A DNA stretch of 64,000 nucleotides. It comes from Streptococcus gordonii. Its GTDB lineage: Bacteria > Bacillota > Bacilli > Lactobacillales > Streptococcaceae. Both the position numbers and the translations under genes were made by a program. The stretch lies in the NCBI RefSeq assembly GCF_001553855.1, contig NZ_LQWV01000023.1:1-64000 (forward strand), given 5' to 3'. How positions within the stretch are numbered: position 1 is the first letter of the stretch; each line of letters starts with the position of its first letter. Shown piece by piece: positions 35,283 to 46,133 of this stretch. The notes under the pieces are model-generated. The model ran no database searches and had not been told where the DNA came from. It saw only the letters and a list, made by a program, of their open reading frames with translations.

Positions 35283-36749
35283 ATGAAAAAAGATCAGAAT
35301 CAGCTTACTTGGCTGATGGTGTCCCTGATTGCCTTTAACATGGTATGGGGGCTTGGAAATGTCGTCAATAACTATTCCCAGCAGGGAATCTCTGTTATTG
35401 TTTCCTGGATTCTTATCCTAGCTCTATACTTCATTCCTTATGCTCTGATTGTAGGACAACTGGGTTCTACATTTAAGGAAAGTGGTGGCGGTGTCAGTGA
35501 CTGGGTTGAGAAGACTTCTACCAAGCGCTTGGCTTATTTTGCTGCTTGGACCTATTGGGTAGTGCATATTCCCTACTTGGCGCAAAAGCCTCAAGGAGTT
35601 TTGATTCCGCTTGGTTGGGCTCTTCAAGGGAATGGTGATTTTTTAAGTAGCCTCGACATTCATTGGATTGTGATTTTGAGTTTGCTAATTTTCGGAGCCT
35701 TTCTCTATTTGTCTACCAAGGGACTTTCTACCCTCAAGGTAATTGGTGGTCTAGCTGGAAGTGCTATGCTCATCATGTCTATCCTTTTTGTTCTTTTAGC
35801 TGTAGGTGCGCCTTTTATCAAGCCTGATATGCAATTTGCAACGGCTAATATGGATAAGCTTAGTACCTATATTCCTAATTTTGACTTTTCATATTTTACA
35901 ACAATTTCTCTCTTGGTCTTTGCGGTCGGTGGAGCTGAGAAAATTTCTCCTTACGTTAACCAAACCCGCAATCCCGCAAAGGAATTTCCAAAAGGAATGA
36001 TTGTCATGGCTGTTATGGTTGGGGCTTCTGCTATTTTGGGGTCTCTAGCTATGGGGATGCTATTTGATGGAAGTAATATTCCAGACGATTTGATGCGTAA
36101 TGGTGCTTACCAAGCCTTCCAAAAACTTGGAAATTACTGGGGTGTAGGTAATCTTTTGGTTGTAATTTACGCCTTGACAAATATGGTCGGACAAATTGCT
36201 GCTCTGGCTTTCTCTATCGATGCGCCTCTGCAGATTTTACTTAATAATGCTGATGCTGAATTTGTTCCAAGCTGGTTGCGTAAACGCACTTCAAAAGGTG
36301 TATTGATTAATGGTTATATCTTAACAGGGATTTTGGTGAGTCTCTTGATTATCCTGCCAATCTTTGGAATAAAAGAAATTGATGGTTTGGTTAAATGGAT
36401 GACCAATCTCAACTCCATCGTTATGCCGATGCGTTATCTCTGGGTTTTCCTTGCCTATATGTTGTTAAACAAGGCTTGGAAGAAGTACAAAAATGCGGAA
36501 TATAAATTAACAAAGAATCCTAAAGTTGGCTTTGTTATTGGAGCTTGGTGCTTCCTCTTTACTGCTTTCGCTTGTATTCTGGGGATGGTTCCAAAAGTGG
36601 ATTATGCTCAAGATCCAGCTGGTTGGAAATTCTCTCTCTTAACCAATGTTTTAACTCCTCTTGTTCTGATTAGTTTGGGAATTATTTTGCCTTTACTAGC
36701 TAAGCGAGAGAAAAGACAAGCTCGTCGGCAAGAAATCGCTGAAAAATAA
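35283..36749 (+). CDS. APC-family amino-acid transporter (YjeM/GadC-like)
   Basis: The 488-aa protein has about twelve helices and begins with a helix containing FNMVWGLGNVVNNYSQQG, the pattern of the glutamate/GABA-antiporter-like branch. GGAEKISPYVNQTRNPAKEF is the usual later motif. The substrate cannot be told. The gene is monocistronic with its own promoter and a downstream hairpin. Confidence 0.85.
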   Translation: MKKDQNQLTWLMVSLIAFNMVWGLGNVVNNYSQQGISVIVSWILILALYFIPYALIVGQLGSTFKESGGGVSDWVEKTSTKRLAYFAAWTYWVVHIPYLAQKPQGVLIPLGWALQGNGDFLSSLDIHWIVILSLLIFGAFLYLSTKGLSTLKVIGGLAGSAMLIMSILFVLLAVGAPFIKPDMQFATANMDKLSTYIPNFDFSYFTTISLLVFAVGGAEKISPYVNQTRNPAKEFPKGMIVMAVMVGASAILGSLAMGMLFDGSNIPDDLMRNGAYQAFQKLGNYWGVGNLLVVIYALTNMVGQIAALAFSIDAPLQILLNNADAEFVPSWLRKRTSKGVLINGYILTGILVSLLIILPIFGIKEIDGLVKWMTNLNSIVMPMRYLWVFLAYMLLNKAWKKYKNAEYKLTKNPKVGFVIGAWCFLFTAFACILGMVPKVDYAQDPAGWKFSLLTNVLTPLVLISLGIILPLLAKREKRQARRQEIAEK

Positions 36750-36763
36750 ATTAAGTAATATAT

Positions 36764-36796
36764 AAATCGGTCCTATCTTATGATAGGGCTGATTTT
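36764..36796 (+). terminator. Terminator of the second permease gene
   Basis: AAATCGGTCCTATC pairs with GATAGGGCTGATTT (two wobble pairs) around TTAT, followed by a short T run. Confidence 0.65.
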
Positions 36797-36941
36797 AATA
36801 GAGACAGATAGCTCATAATCAAGATGAGCAGCAGAGTAGTGAATATTTTATACTTAAATTTGGATGAGTAGAGAAGATGTTAAGGTATCTTATTGCAATC
36901 AAAGCAAAAACTGATGAAAGCTCTGTTTACTTATGGATTGT

Positions 36942-36970
36942 TTGAATTAAACAAGCGAATTCGCTATAAT
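36942..36970 (+). promoter_or_regulatory. Promoter of the GT8 gene
   Basis: TTGAAT (36942-36947), a 17-bp spacer and TATAAT (36965-36970) form a near-consensus promoter. It sits about 37 bases before the ATG at 37007. Confidence 0.7.
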
Positions 36971-37006
36971 GAAGATACTATAATAAGACTAGCAAATAGA
37001 GGAAAG

Positions 37007-38221
37007 ATGAATCAGATGAAAAGTATTGTTTTAGCAGGAGATTATGGCTATATTCGTCAAATTGAGACAACTATCAAGTCTTTATGTTGCTATCATGAAG
37101 GTCTGCTTATCTATGTTTTTAATCAAGATATACCACAAGAATGGTTCATTAATACTCGAAAAAAAGTAAAAGGGACAGGAAATAATCTACTTGATATCAA
37201 GCTTTTACGAGATGATTTAAGGATGAAGTGGGAAGAATCAACCTACTCTCATATTAACTACATGGCCTATGCTCGCTATTTTATTCCAGAATATGTGAAG
37301 GATGATCGAGCTCTTTACCTTGATTGTGACTTGGTTGTCACTCAGAACTTAGATCACTTGTTTGATTTGGATCTGGAAGATTACTATATTGCAGCAGTAA
37401 GAGCTACCTTTGGTTTGGGGATTGGATTTAATTCTGGTGTCATGCTCCTAAATAACAAGCGTTGGCGAAAGGAAAATATTTCTCAACAATTAGTTGAGTT
37501 GACTGACAGGGAAATTGAAAGGGTTTTAGAAGGAGATCAGAGTATTTTAAATATGCTCTTTGAGGAGCAGTACTTAGAGCTAGAGGATAGCTATAATTTC
37601 CAAATTGGTTTTGATATGGGAGCCGCTCAGTATGGGCATGATTTTGTCTTCGACATTCCTCTGTCTCCTCTGCCAGCTATTGTTCACTATATTTCCGCTC
37701 TAAAACCATGGAACCTTCTAACAAATATGAGACTGAGGGAAGTTTGGTGGTTTTATAATGACCTTGATTGGACGGCTATCATTGCGAGCAAGACACTTAA
37801 AGGTATAGAAAAGCATGGTCAAGATCTAGACCAAGTCTACAAGAAAGAATTATTGACCTTGACCAATAGTGACTCTTTGGAGCGCATCAAAGAATTGATT
37901 CAAGCTTTGCCAGATTGTCTTTTCCATATCGCCGCTTACTCAGATATGTCAGATCGTTTGATCAGTCTTTTGTCTTACGAGAATGTTCGCCTGCACCGCT
38001 TGGTTCTACCGATTCCGTTGAAGCAGTTAGGTGTGGCTTGCGATCTTTATCTAGACATTAATCATGACCACAAGTTTCTAGATTTTTTGGAGATGATTGA
38101 AAAACAAGGAAAGCCGATTTTTGCTTTTGAGACTACTCAGACAGAAGGAATTACGGAAAGAATTTTTGCTACTGACAAATACCAAGAAATGATAGAAGCT
38201 ATTCGCCAATATCCTTCTTAA
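37007..38221 (+). CDS. Glycosyltransferase family 8 protein
   Basis: The 404-aa protein has the GT8 fold: KSIVLAGDYGYIRQIETTIKS at the start, the metal-binding D-x-D in ALYLDCDLVVTQNLDHLF, and the acceptor region FNSGVMLLNNKRW. GT8 enzymes transfer glucose or galactose from UDP-sugars and retain the anomeric configuration. The C-terminal 130 residues have no obvious match. Start: ATG 37007 follows AGAGG and lies after the strong promoter at 36942-36970; an open frame runs further upstream to a TTG at 36893 but would start before the transcript. Confidence 0.8.
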   Translation: MNQMKSIVLAGDYGYIRQIETTIKSLCCYHEGLLIYVFNQDIPQEWFINTRKKVKGTGNNLLDIKLLRDDLRMKWEESTYSHINYMAYARYFIPEYVKDDRALYLDCDLVVTQNLDHLFDLDLEDYYIAAVRATFGLGIGFNSGVMLLNNKRWRKENISQQLVELTDREIERVLEGDQSILNMLFEEQYLELEDSYNFQIGFDMGAAQYGHDFVFDIPLSPLPAIVHYISALKPWNLLTNMRLREVWWFYNDLDWTAIIASKTLKGIEKHGQDLDQVYKKELLTLTNSDSLERIKELIQALPDCLFHIAAYSDMSDRLISLLSYENVRLHRLVLPIPLKQLGVACDLYLDINHDHKFLDFLEMIEKQGKPIFAFETTQTEGITERIFATDKYQEMIEAIRQYPS

Positions 38222-38265
38222 GGAAAAAATCATCTAACATATTTGTTTATCTCTTGAATTAAGCT

Positions 38266-38295
38266 AGTCTTATCCTCTGACAAGGCTGCTTTTTC
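38266..38295 (+). terminator. Possible terminator after the GT8 gene
   Basis: AGTCTTATC and GACAAGGCT form an imperfect stem around CTCT (one mismatch, one wobble), followed by GCTTTTTC. Confidence 0.4.
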
Positions 38296-38375
38296 TTTGC
38301 AACTGATTGAGCAGAATATCGATTTATCAAAAAAGAAAATTTTAAAAGATTTAACTATATAAAAATCATAAAATG

Positions 38376-38384
38376 TGGTAAAAT
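38376..38384 (+). promoter_or_regulatory. Extended -10 promoter of pyrH
   Basis: TGGTAAAAT lies 27 bases before the pyrH start; AAGGAG supplies the ribosome site. Confidence 0.6.
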
Positions 38385-38411
38385 AGTACAGATAAAATAA
38401 GGAGTGTAAAA

Positions 38412-39137
38412 ATGGTAGAACCCAAGTATAAACGTATTCTAATCAAGTTGTCCGGCGAAGCTCTTGCTGGTGACAAAGGTGTTGGTATCAATATTCAGAC
38501 CGTTCAAAAAATGGCTGAAGAGATCAAGGAAGTTCACGATTTAGGAATTGAAATTGCTCTTGTTATCGGTGGTGGCAATCTCTGGCGTGGAGAACCAGCT
38601 GCCGAAGCTGGAATGGATCGTGTACAAGCTGACTATACTGGTATGTTGGGGACTGTTATGAATGCTTTGGTCATGGCTGATTCTCTACAGAGAGTTGGGG
38701 TTGATACTCGCGTTCAGACTGCAATTGCTATGCAACAAGTTGCAGAGCCGTACATTCGAGGTCGTGCACTCCGTCATTTGCAAAAGGGACGTATTGTTAT
38801 TTTTGGAGCTGGTATTGGGTCACCCTACTTTTCAACCGATACAACAGCTGCCCTTCGTGCTGCAGAAATTGAAGCAGATGCAATTTTGATGGCTAAGAAT
38901 GGTGTTGATGGGGTCTACAATGCGGATCCTAAGAAAGATAAGACTGCTGTTAAGTTTGACGAATTGACCCACCGCGATGTCATCAGCAAGGGATTGCGAA
39001 TCATGGATTCTACAGCTTCTACTCTTTCTATGGACAACGATATCGATTTGGTTGTCTTTAACATGAATGAAGCTGGAAATATCAAACGTGTTGTCTTTGG
39101 AGAGCAAATCGGGACAACAGTATCAAATAATTTATAA
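38412..39137 (+). CDS. pyrH: UMP kinase
   Basis: The 241-aa amino-acid-kinase-fold enzyme turns UMP into UDP. Motifs: [15 protein letters not shown] at the phosphate loop, [10 protein letters not shown], and [19 protein letters not shown] for UMP binding. It is hexameric and GTP-activated in Gram-positives. It forms an operon with frr (21 bases apart), a conserved bacterial pairing. Confidence 0.97.
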   Translation: MVEPKYKRILIKLSGEALAGDKGVGINIQTVQKMAEEIKEVHDLGIEIALVIGGGNLWRGEPAAEAGMDRVQADYTGMLGTVMNALVMADSLQRVGVDTRVQTAIAMQQVAEPYIRGRALRHLQKGRIVIFGAGIGSPYFSTDTTAALRAAEIEADAILMAKNGVDGVYNADPKKDKTAVKFDELTHRDVISKGLRIMDSTASTLSMDNDIDLVVFNMNEAGNIKRVVFGEQIGTTVSNNL

Positions 39138-39158
39138 GAAATTGGAGATAAAAAACTT

Positions 39159-39716
39159 ATGGCAAATGCAATTGTAGAAAAAGCAAAAGAAAGAATGAGT
39201 CATTCGCATCAAAGTTTGGCGCGTGAATTTGGAGCTGTCCGTGCGGGTCGTGCGAATGCAAGTTTGTTAGACCGTATCAGTGTTGAATACTATGGTGTAG
39301 AGACTCCGCTCAATCAAATTGCTTCTATTACTATTCCTGAAGCTCGTGTTCTTTTGGTGACACCTTTTGATAAATCTTCTCTTAAAGATATCGAACGTGC
39401 TATCAATGCGTCTGATCTTGGTATTACGCCAGCCAGCGATGGATCTGTTATCCGTTTGGTTATCCCGGCTTTGACTGAGGAAACTCGTCGCGACCTAGCT
39501 AAAGAAGTGAAAAAAATTGGCGAAAACGCTAAGATTGCAATTCGAAATATCCGTCGTGATGCTATGGATGAAGCTAAGAAGCAAGAAAAAGCAAAAGAAA
39601 TCACTGAAGACGAATTGAAGACTTTAGAAAAAGATATTCAAAAAGTAACAGATGACGCCGTCAAGCATATTGATGAAATGACTGCGCACAAAGAAAAAGA
39701 ACTATTAGAAGTTTAA
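39159..39716 (+). CDS. frr: Ribosome recycling factor
   Basis: The 185-aa standard-length RRF has a three-helix bundle plus a small beta domain. The sequence includes [19 protein letters not shown] and the late helix [13 protein letters not shown]. It splits the post-termination ribosome together with EF-G. It is cotranscribed with pyrH and followed by a terminator-like hairpin. Confidence 0.97.
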   Translation: MANAIVEKAKERMSHSHQSLAREFGAVRAGRANASLLDRISVEYYGVETPLNQIASITIPEARVLLVTPFDKSSLKDIERAINASDLGITPASDGSVIRLVIPALTEETRRDLAKEVKKIGENAKIAIRNIRRDAMDEAKKQEKAKEITEDELKTLEKDIQKVTDDAVKHIDEMTAHKEKELLEV

Positions 39717-39733
39717 AATTTTATCAAATGAAC

Positions 39734-39764
39734 ACTCAGTTGGCACTGCTGACTGAGTTGTTTT
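39734..39764 (+). terminator. Terminator after frr
   Basis: ACTCAGT and ACTGAGT pair, with an imperfect inner stem and TTGTTTT after it. Confidence 0.65.
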
Positions 39765-39814
39765 AACATAAATATCCTTGCCCTTCAAAAAATGCAAGGT
39801 AGAAGAAGGAATCA

Positions 39815-40669
39815 ATGAATACAAATCTTGCTAATTTTATTGTGGGTTTGGTTATAGATGAAAACGATCGATTTTACTTTGTCCAGAAGGATGGTCAGAC
39901 CTACGCCCTAGCTAAGGAAGAAGGCGAGCATCAGCTGGGCGAGTCCGTCAAGGGATTTGCCTACACTGATATGAAGCAAAAATTACGCCTGACGACTCTA
40001 GATGTAACAGCAACCCAAGAAAGCTTTGGCTGGGGAACAGTGACTGAGGTGCGTAAGGACTTGGGTGTCTTTGTCGATACTGGACTTCCTGATAAGGAAA
40101 TTGTCGTATCGCTGGATATTTTACCTGAGTTGAAGGAGCTTTGGCCCAAAAAGGGTGATAAGCTCTATGTACGCCTGAGTGTAGACAAGAAAGACCGAAT
40201 CTGGGCGAATCTGGCCTATCAGGAAGACTTTCAACGTTTGGCTCGTCCGGCCTATAACAATATGCAAAATCAAAATTGGCCAGCTATTGTCTATCGCCTG
40301 AAGCTTTCAGGTACCTTTGTTTACCTTCCGGAGAATAATATGCTGGGTTTTATCCATCCAAGTGAGCGTTATACAGAGCCACGTCTGGGGCAGGTCTTAG
40401 ATGCGCGGGTCATTGGTTTCCGTGAAGTAGACCGTACTCTTAATCTTTCTCTTAAACCTCGCTCTTTTGAGATGCTGGAAAATGATGCCCAAATGATTCT
40501 GACCTACCTAGAAAGCAACGGTGGCTTTATGACCTTGAACGATAAATCCTCACCAGAAGATATCAAGGCCACTTTTGGTATTTCTAAGGGACAGTTCAAA
40601 AAAGCTCTGGGTGGTCTGATGAAGGCAGGAAAAATTAAGCAAGATCCGACTGGCACTGAGCTACTTTGA
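39815..40669 (+). CDS. cvfB: CvfB-family S1 RNA-binding protein
   Basis: The 284-aa protein has tandem S1-like domains (FGWGTVTEVRKDLGVFVDTGL; KGDKLYVRLSVDKKDRIWANL; FIHPSE) and a C-terminal winged helix (FGISKGQFKKALGGLMKAGKI). It belongs to the conserved virulence factor B family, RNA-binding regulators of virulence gene expression in Gram-positive bacteria. It follows frr after a hairpin and has an AGAAGGA ribosome site. Confidence 0.9.
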   Translation: MNTNLANFIVGLVIDENDRFYFVQKDGQTYALAKEEGEHQLGESVKGFAYTDMKQKLRLTTLDVTATQESFGWGTVTEVRKDLGVFVDTGLPDKEIVVSLDILPELKELWPKKGDKLYVRLSVDKKDRIWANLAYQEDFQRLARPAYNNMQNQNWPAIVYRLKLSGTFVYLPENNMLGFIHPSERYTEPRLGQVLDARVIGFREVDRTLNLSLKPRSFEMLENDAQMILTYLESNGGFMTLNDKSSPEDIKATFGISKGQFKKALGGLMKAGKIKQDPTGTELL

Positions 40670-40764
40670 GGAATCATTTAAAACTTATGAATTTGGAAGG
40701 AAGCCAAGCGAATTTACCCCTTTTCCAATGATAAGATTCTCCTCCATCAGGAGACATTCCTCTT

Positions 40765-40796
40765 ATAATCTGGGCTTCTTTCCCAGATTATTTTTT
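40765..40796 (+). terminator. cvfB terminator
   Basis: ATAATCTGGG and CCCAGATTAT form a 10-bp perfect stem, followed by six T. Confidence 0.9.
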
Positions 40797-40833
40797 ATCT
40801 TTTTGTGGTAGAATAGAAGAGACTTTTACTAGA

Positions 40834-42900
40834 ATGAGAGAAAATATGCCTAAGAAAGAAAGAAAATTTGATAGCCATTCTATTCCGAGACGCTTAAATC
40901 TCCTATTTGGAATGGTGATTATATTATTTGTGACTTTGATTGGCCGTCTGGCTTATATGCAAGTCTTCAACCAAGATTTTTATACTAAAAAATTAGCAAC
41001 TGCTAGCCAAACAAAGATAAAACTAAGCTCGGTTCGTGGGCAAATTTATGACGCATCTGGGAAGCCTTTGGTTGAAAATGCGACCAAACAAGTTGTTTCC
41101 TTCACTCGCAGTAATAAGATGACTGCTGCCGATATCAAAGAGACTGCCACTAAGTTACTGGATTATGTGGATGTGACAGATGTAGACTTAAAAAAACGCC
41201 AGATTGCTGATTATTATCTAGCGGATCCAGAGGTTTACCAAGAAGTAGTTGCCAAGCTACCGAAGAAGAAGAAGTTTGACTCAGATGGAAATCGCTTATC
41301 TGAATCAAAAATTTACAATAATGCTGTAGAAAGTGTGGATGTATCTAGTCTTAACTATAGTGATCAGGAGAAAAAGGCTATTTTTCTCTTTAGCCAGATG
41401 AATGAGATTGCTAATTTCGAGACGGGAAATATTCGTACGGACGATTTATCAACAGAACAAGTGGCTCTAATTGCATCTAGTAACAAGGAATTAACTGGAA
41501 TTAGTATTTCAACTGCCTGGGAGCGCAAGGTCTTGGATACTCCATTAGCTTCTGTTATCGGTAGTGTTTCAAGTGAAAAAGCAGGTATCCCAGCTGAGGA
41601 AGTAGATGCCTATTTGAAGAAGGGCTATTCTTTGAAAGACCGTGTGGGAACCTCTTATCTTGAAAAAGAATATGAGTCGGTCCTGCAAGGAGAACGGGCG
41701 ATTAAGGAAATCCACCTGGACAAGAACGGGAACATGGAAAGTATCGACACAATTTCTGAAGGAAGCAAGGGAAAAAATCTCAAGCTGACTGTGGAAATGG
41801 CTTTTCAAAATGGTGTAGATGAGATTCTAAAAAACGCTTTTGTCGCGGAATTAACAGCAGGGAATGCCACTTATTCTGAAGGAGCCTATGCTGTTGTCAT
41901 GAACCCGGAAACTGGAGCCATTCTTGCTATGGCTGGAGTTAAGCATGATTTGAAATCAGGAATTGTTAGCTCGAACTCTTTGGGAACTGTGACAGATATC
42001 GTGGTACCAGGATCAGTAGTTAAGGCAGCCACTTTGACAGCAGGTTGGGCTAATAATGCTATCTCAGGTAACCAAACCTTGACGGACCAACCAATAGTCT
42101 TCGGTCAGGATTCGTCATCAATTACATCATGGTTTACTAGTTATGGGAATCGGGATATTACAGCTGTGGAAGCCTTAGAGTATTCGTCAAATACTTATAT
42201 GGTGCAAGTTGCCCTCAAGATGATGGGGACGCCTTATACTCCGAATATGGGAGTGGATTTGAAGAATTTAGACTCTTCCATGGAAAAATTGAGAGAGACT
42301 TTTGCAGAATATGGCTTGGGTGCTAAAACGGGAGTGGACCTTCCGACAGAATCCCAAGGTTATACTCCTAAAGAATTCACTTTTGCTAATTACTTGACCA
42401 ATGCTTTTGGTCAGTTTGATAACTACACACCTTTGCAATTAGCTCAGTATGCAGCTACAGTCGCGAATAATGGTAAACGGGTTGCCCCGCATTTAGTTGA
42501 AGGTATTTATGCTAACGACAAAAATGGTGGCCTAGGAGACTTGATTGAAAAGAAAGAAACCAAAGTTTTGAATCAAGTGAACATTTCTGAAGAGAATATG
42601 AAATTGATCAAAGAAGGTTTCTACCAAGTGGTTCACGGGGGAAGTGGTTTTACGACAGGAAGAACCATTTCTCAAGGTGAGTCAGTTCCAATCAGTGCTA
42701 AGACAGGAACGGCTGAAACCTTTGTTAATAATGGTCAGCAGGCTATCAACACTAATGTTGTAGCTTATGCCCCAAGTGATAATCCTAAGATCGCAGTGGC
42801 GGTTGTTTTCCCACATAATACCAATCTATCATCAACGGTTAGCCACAGCGTTACTCGGGATATTATCAATCTCTATAATCAACTACACCCTATGAATTAG
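40834..42900 (+). CDS. penA: Class B penicillin-binding protein PBP2b
   Basis: This membrane-anchored transpeptidase of about 688 aa makes peripheral peptidoglycan with RodA. It has a cytoplasmic start ([12 protein letters not shown]), one membrane helix, a dimerisation-type domain and a transpeptidase domain with SVVK (active Ser 394 from this start), SSN (451-453) followed by Thr, and KTG (623-625). The Thr after SSN is the susceptible-type residue in pneumococcus (Thr446 there). An alternative ATG at 40846 (MPKKERKF) would shorten the protein by four residues. recR follows after 10 bases. Confidence 0.95.
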   Translation: MRENMPKKERKFDSHSIPRRLNLLFGMVIILFVTLIGRLAYMQVFNQDFYTKKLATASQTKIKLSSVRGQIYDASGKPLVENATKQVVSFTRSNKMTAADIKETATKLLDYVDVTDVDLKKRQIADYYLADPEVYQEVVAKLPKKKKFDSDGNRLSESKIYNNAVESVDVSSLNYSDQEKKAIFLFSQMNEIANFETGNIRTDDLSTEQVALIASSNKELTGISISTAWERKVLDTPLASVIGSVSSEKAGIPAEEVDAYLKKGYSLKDRVGTSYLEKEYESVLQGERAIKEIHLDKNGNMESIDTISEGSKGKNLKLTVEMAFQNGVDEILKNAFVAELTAGNATYSEGAYAVVMNPETGAILAMAGVKHDLKSGIVSSNSLGTVTDIVVPGSVVKAATLTAGWANNAISGNQTLTDQPIVFGQDSSSITSWFTSYGNRDITAVEALEYSSNTYMVQVALKMMGTPYTPNMGVDLKNLDSSMEKLRETFAEYGLGAKTGVDLPTESQGYTPKEFTFANYLTNAFGQFDNYTPLQLAQYAATVANNGKRVAPHLVEGIYANDKNGGLGDLIEKKETKVLNQVNISEENMKLIKEGFYQVVHGGSGFTTGRTISQGESVPISAKTGTAETFVNNGQQAINTNVVAYAPSDNPKIAVAVVFPHNTNLSSTVSHSVTRDIINLYNQLHPMN

Positions 42901-42910
42901 AAAGGATGCT

Positions 42911-43507
42911 ATGTTATATCCAACCCCTATCGCTAAGCTCATTGATAGTTTCTCAAAACTGCCTGGTATCGGTATTAAGACAGCTACACGTTTAGCCTTT
43001 TACACCATTGGAATGAGTGATGATGATGTCAACGAATTTGCTAAAAATCTTTTGGCAGCTAAGCGTGAACTAAGTTACTGCTCAATTTGTGGTAATCTGA
43101 CGGATGAAGATCCTTGCGCTATTTGTCGAGACGAATCGCGTGATCAATCTACAATCTTAATTGTTGAGGATAGTAGAGATGTCTCAGCCATGGAAAATAT
43201 TCAAGAATACCACGGACTTTATCATGTCCTGCATGGCTTGATTTCACCTATGAACGGTATTGGACCGGATGATATCAATCTTAAAAGCTTGATTACTCGT
43301 CTGATGGATAGTGAGGTGACAGAAGTTATTGTTGCGACCAATGCGACAGCAGACGGAGAGGCAACCTCCATGTATATCTCAAGGGTCTTGAAACCTGCTG
43401 GCATTAAAGTTACTCGACTAGCGCGTGGTTTAGCAGTTGGCTCCGACATTGAGTATGCGGACGAGGTTACGCTGATTCGCGCTATCGAAAATCGTACAGA
43501 ATTATAA
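42911..43507 (+). CDS. recR: Recombination protein RecR
   Basis: The 198-aa protein has a helix-hairpin-helix start ([14 protein letters not shown]), a C4 zinc finger ([16 protein letters not shown]) and a Toprim domain ([15 protein letters not shown] and [15 protein letters not shown]). It works with RecF and RecO in recombination repair. It follows pbp2b as in other streptococci and ends at a terminator. Confidence 0.97.
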   Translation: MLYPTPIAKLIDSFSKLPGIGIKTATRLAFYTIGMSDDDVNEFAKNLLAAKRELSYCSICGNLTDEDPCAICRDESRDQSTILIVEDSRDVSAMENIQEYHGLYHVLHGLISPMNGIGPDDINLKSLITRLMDSEVTEVIVATNATADGEATSMYISRVLKPAGIKVTRLARGLAVGSDIEYADEVTLIRAIENRTEL

Positions 43508-43514
43508 AAATAAG

Positions 43515-43543
43515 GATTCTTCTATTCTTGAAGAATCTTTTTT
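43515..43543 (+). terminator. recR terminator
   Basis: GATTCTTC and GAAGAATC pair around TATTCTT, followed by six T. Confidence 0.85.
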
Positions 43544-43566
43544 CTATTCAAAAAAAATCGGAATTA

Positions 43567-43575
43567 TGATATACT
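43567..43575 (+). promoter_or_regulatory. Extended -10 promoter of ddl
   Basis: TGATATACT lies 61 bases before the ddl start. Confidence 0.5.
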
Positions 43576-43635
43576 AAAACGGTCTAAAGAGAATCAATCT
43601 CAAGTATAAAATCTTTAAAGAATAGGATAGACGAG

Positions 43636-44682
43636 ATGGCAAAGAAAAGTTTAATTTTGTTGTACGGTGGTCGTAGTGCAGAGCGGGAAGTATCAGTCTT
43701 GTCGGCAGAAAGCGTTATGCGGGCTATCAATTATGATCTATTTTCTGTAAAAACATACTTCATCACGAAAGAGGGCGACTTTATCAAGACTCAGGAATTT
43801 GAAGCAAAGCCAGTTGCTGATGAAAAGCTGATGACCAATGCCACAGTGGACATGTCTCGGAAGATTAAGCCAAGCGATATTTACGAAGATGGAGCAGTGG
43901 TCTTTCCAGTCCTGCATGGTCCCATGGGCGAAGATGGCTCAATTCAAGGCTTCCTAGAAGTCCTCAAAATGCCTTATGTCGGCTGTAATATTCTATCTTC
44001 TAGCCTGGCCATGGATAAAATTACGACCAAGCGAGTTCTGGAATCAGCAGGTATTGCTCAAGTACCTTATGTAGCGGTGGTTGATGGTGAGGATCTAGAG
44101 CAAAAAATCCAGGAAATTGAAGAGAAACTGTCCTATCCCGTCTTCACCAAACCTTCTAATATGGGCTCCAGTGTCGGCATTTCAAAATCTGATAATCAGG
44201 AAGAACTGCGTGCTTCTCTGGACCTGGCTTTCAAATACGATAGTCGGGTACTAGTCGAGCAAGGTGTAACAGCTCGTGAGATTGAGGTTGGACTTCTTGG
44301 TAACACTGATGTCAAAAGCAGTCTTCCAGGGGAAGTTGTTAAGGATGTGGCTTTCTATGATTATCAAGCCAAATATATTGACAATAAAATCACCATGGCA
44401 ATCCCAGCTCAGCTTCCTGAAGGTGTTGTGAATACTATGCGTCAAAATGCCGAGACAGCTTTTCGTGCTATTGGTGGGTTAGGACTATCTCGCTGTGATT
44501 TTTTCTACACAGAAGATGGTCAGGTCTTTCTTAATGAGCTCAATACCATGCCAGGTTTTACCCAGTGGTCTATGTATCCATTGCTTTGGGAAAATATGGG
44601 GTTGGCCTATCCTGACTTGATTGAGAAGTTAGTCAGACTTGCTGAAGAGGCATTTGCCAAGAGAGAAGCGCATCTTCTCTAA
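43636..44682 (+). CDS. ddl: D-alanine-D-alanine ligase
   Basis: The 348-aa ATP-grasp enzyme makes D-Ala-D-Ala. Motifs: [51 protein letters not shown] (ATP-grasp), and [17 protein letters not shown] with the metal-binding Glu and Asn. The active-site residue that distinguishes D-Ala from D-Lac ligases was not checked. It precedes murF, the next step of precursor synthesis, by 80 bases. Confidence 0.97.
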   Translation: MAKKSLILLYGGRSAEREVSVLSAESVMRAINYDLFSVKTYFITKEGDFIKTQEFEAKPVADEKLMTNATVDMSRKIKPSDIYEDGAVVFPVLHGPMGEDGSIQGFLEVLKMPYVGCNILSSSLAMDKITTKRVLESAGIAQVPYVAVVDGEDLEQKIQEIEEKLSYPVFTKPSNMGSSVGISKSDNQEELRASLDLAFKYDSRVLVEQGVTAREIEVGLLGNTDVKSSLPGEVVKDVAFYDYQAKYIDNKITMAIPAQLPEGVVNTMRQNAETAFRAIGGLGLSRCDFFYTEDGQVFLNELNTMPGFTQWSMYPLLWENMGLAYPDLIEKLVRLAEEAFAKREAHLL

Positions 44683-44762
44683 AATATGATATAATAGAAG
44701 GGCTGAAAATTTTCGGTCCTTTCTTTTTGCGAGTAAACCGAAAAACGAGGAAGAGAAGAAGT

Positions 44763-46133
44763 ATGAAATTAGATTTATATGAAATCGCAGAAGTCCTGTC
44801 TGCGAAAAACGATGTGACTCAGTTTGAAAATGTTGCGCTTAGAAATGCGGAGTTTGACAGCCGCTTGATTGAGTCAGGTGACCTTTTTGTGCCGCTCAAG
44901 GGGGCGCGTGATGGCCATGACTTTATCCCAACAGCCTTTGCTCAGGGAGCTGCTGCTACCCTATCTGAGCATTCAGTGGCAGAGGGTCCGTATATCTTAG
45001 TTGACGATGTCCTAACGGCCTTCCAGCGCTTGGCCAAATATTATCTGGAAAAGATGCAGGTGGATGTGCTGGCGGTGACAGGTTCCAACGGCAAAACGAC
45101 GACCAAGGACATGCTGGCTCAGCTACTAGCAACCAGCTACAAGACCTATAAGACACAAGGTAATTACAATAACGAAATCGGCCTGCCTTATACGGTTCTT
45201 CATATGCCTGAAGATACAGAGAAACTTGTCTTAGAAATGGGGCAGGACCACTTGGGCGATATCCACCTCCTGTCTGAACTGGCCAAACCTAAGACGGCTA
45301 TTGTAACTCTGGTTGGAGAAGCCCATCTGGAATTCTTCGGTAACCGAGCTGAGATTGCCCAAGGCAAGATGCAGATTGCGGACGGTTTGAAAAAAGATGG
45401 CCTCTTGATTGTTCCGGCGGATAAGATTGTCAATGAATTTCTTCCAGCAGACTGCAAGCTAGTTTGCTTTGGTCCTGATGCGGATATCTTCCTGACGCGT
45501 CTGGAAGAGCGCAAGGATAGTTTGAGCTTTGAATGTAACTTTTTAGAGCAGAGGATTGACCTGCCTGTAACCGGTAAGTACAATGCAACCAACGCCATGA
45601 TTGCAGCTTATGCAGCTCTGCAGGAGGGTGTATCTGAGGCGGCTATTGCTCAAGCCTTTTCCGAGCTGGAGCTGACCCGCAATCGAACGGAGTGGAAAAA
45701 AGCTGCCAATGGCGCAGATATTTTATCGGATGTCTACAATGCTAATCCAACAGCTATGCGCTTGATTCTGGAGACTTTCTCGACCATTCCGGCCAATCCA
45801 GGCGGAAGAAAATTGGCGGTGCTGGCGGATATGAAAGAGCTGGGAGCGGATTCTAAGTCTATGCACGGCTCGATGATTACCAGCCTCAATCCAGAAATTG
45901 TGACTGAGCTTTTCCTCTATGGACAAGACATGGAAGCCCTCTATGACTATGCCAAAGAAATCTACCCGCCAGGAAGAGTCCATTACTTTATCAAAAATGA
46001 CGAGAAAGACCAGTTTGAACAGCTGACTAAAGCTGTCAGAGAGAAGCTGACTCCTGCCGATCAAATCCTTCTCAAAGGCAGCAATTCCATGAATCTGGCG
46101 AAGCTGGTAGAGGACTTGGAAGATGGAAACTAA
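44763..46133 (+). CDS. murF: UDP-MurNAc-tripeptide--D-Ala-D-Ala ligase
   Basis: The 456-aa Mur ligase adds D-Ala-D-Ala to the UDP-linked peptide. The P-loop reads VTGSNGKTTTKDM; the central domain has LEMGQDHLGDI, and the C-terminal domain NRTEWKKAANGADILSDVYN. Start: ATG 44763 (MKLDLYEIAE) has GAGGAAGAGAAG upstream. The last bases overlap the start of a Nudix gene. Confidence 0.97.
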   Translation: MKLDLYEIAEVLSAKNDVTQFENVALRNAEFDSRLIESGDLFVPLKGARDGHDFIPTAFAQGAAATLSEHSVAEGPYILVDDVLTAFQRLAKYYLEKMQVDVLAVTGSNGKTTTKDMLAQLLATSYKTYKTQGNYNNEIGLPYTVLHMPEDTEKLVLEMGQDHLGDIHLLSELAKPKTAIVTLVGEAHLEFFGNRAEIAQGKMQIADGLKKDGLLIVPADKIVNEFLPADCKLVCFGPDADIFLTRLEERKDSLSFECNFLEQRIDLPVTGKYNATNAMIAAYAALQEGVSEAAIAQAFSELELTRNRTEWKKAANGADILSDVYNANPTAMRLILETFSTIPANPGGRKLAVLADMKELGADSKSMHGSMITSLNPEIVTELFLYGQDMEALYDYAKEIYPPGRVHYFIKNDEKDQFEQLTKAVREKLTPADQILLKGSNSMNLAKLVEDLEDGN

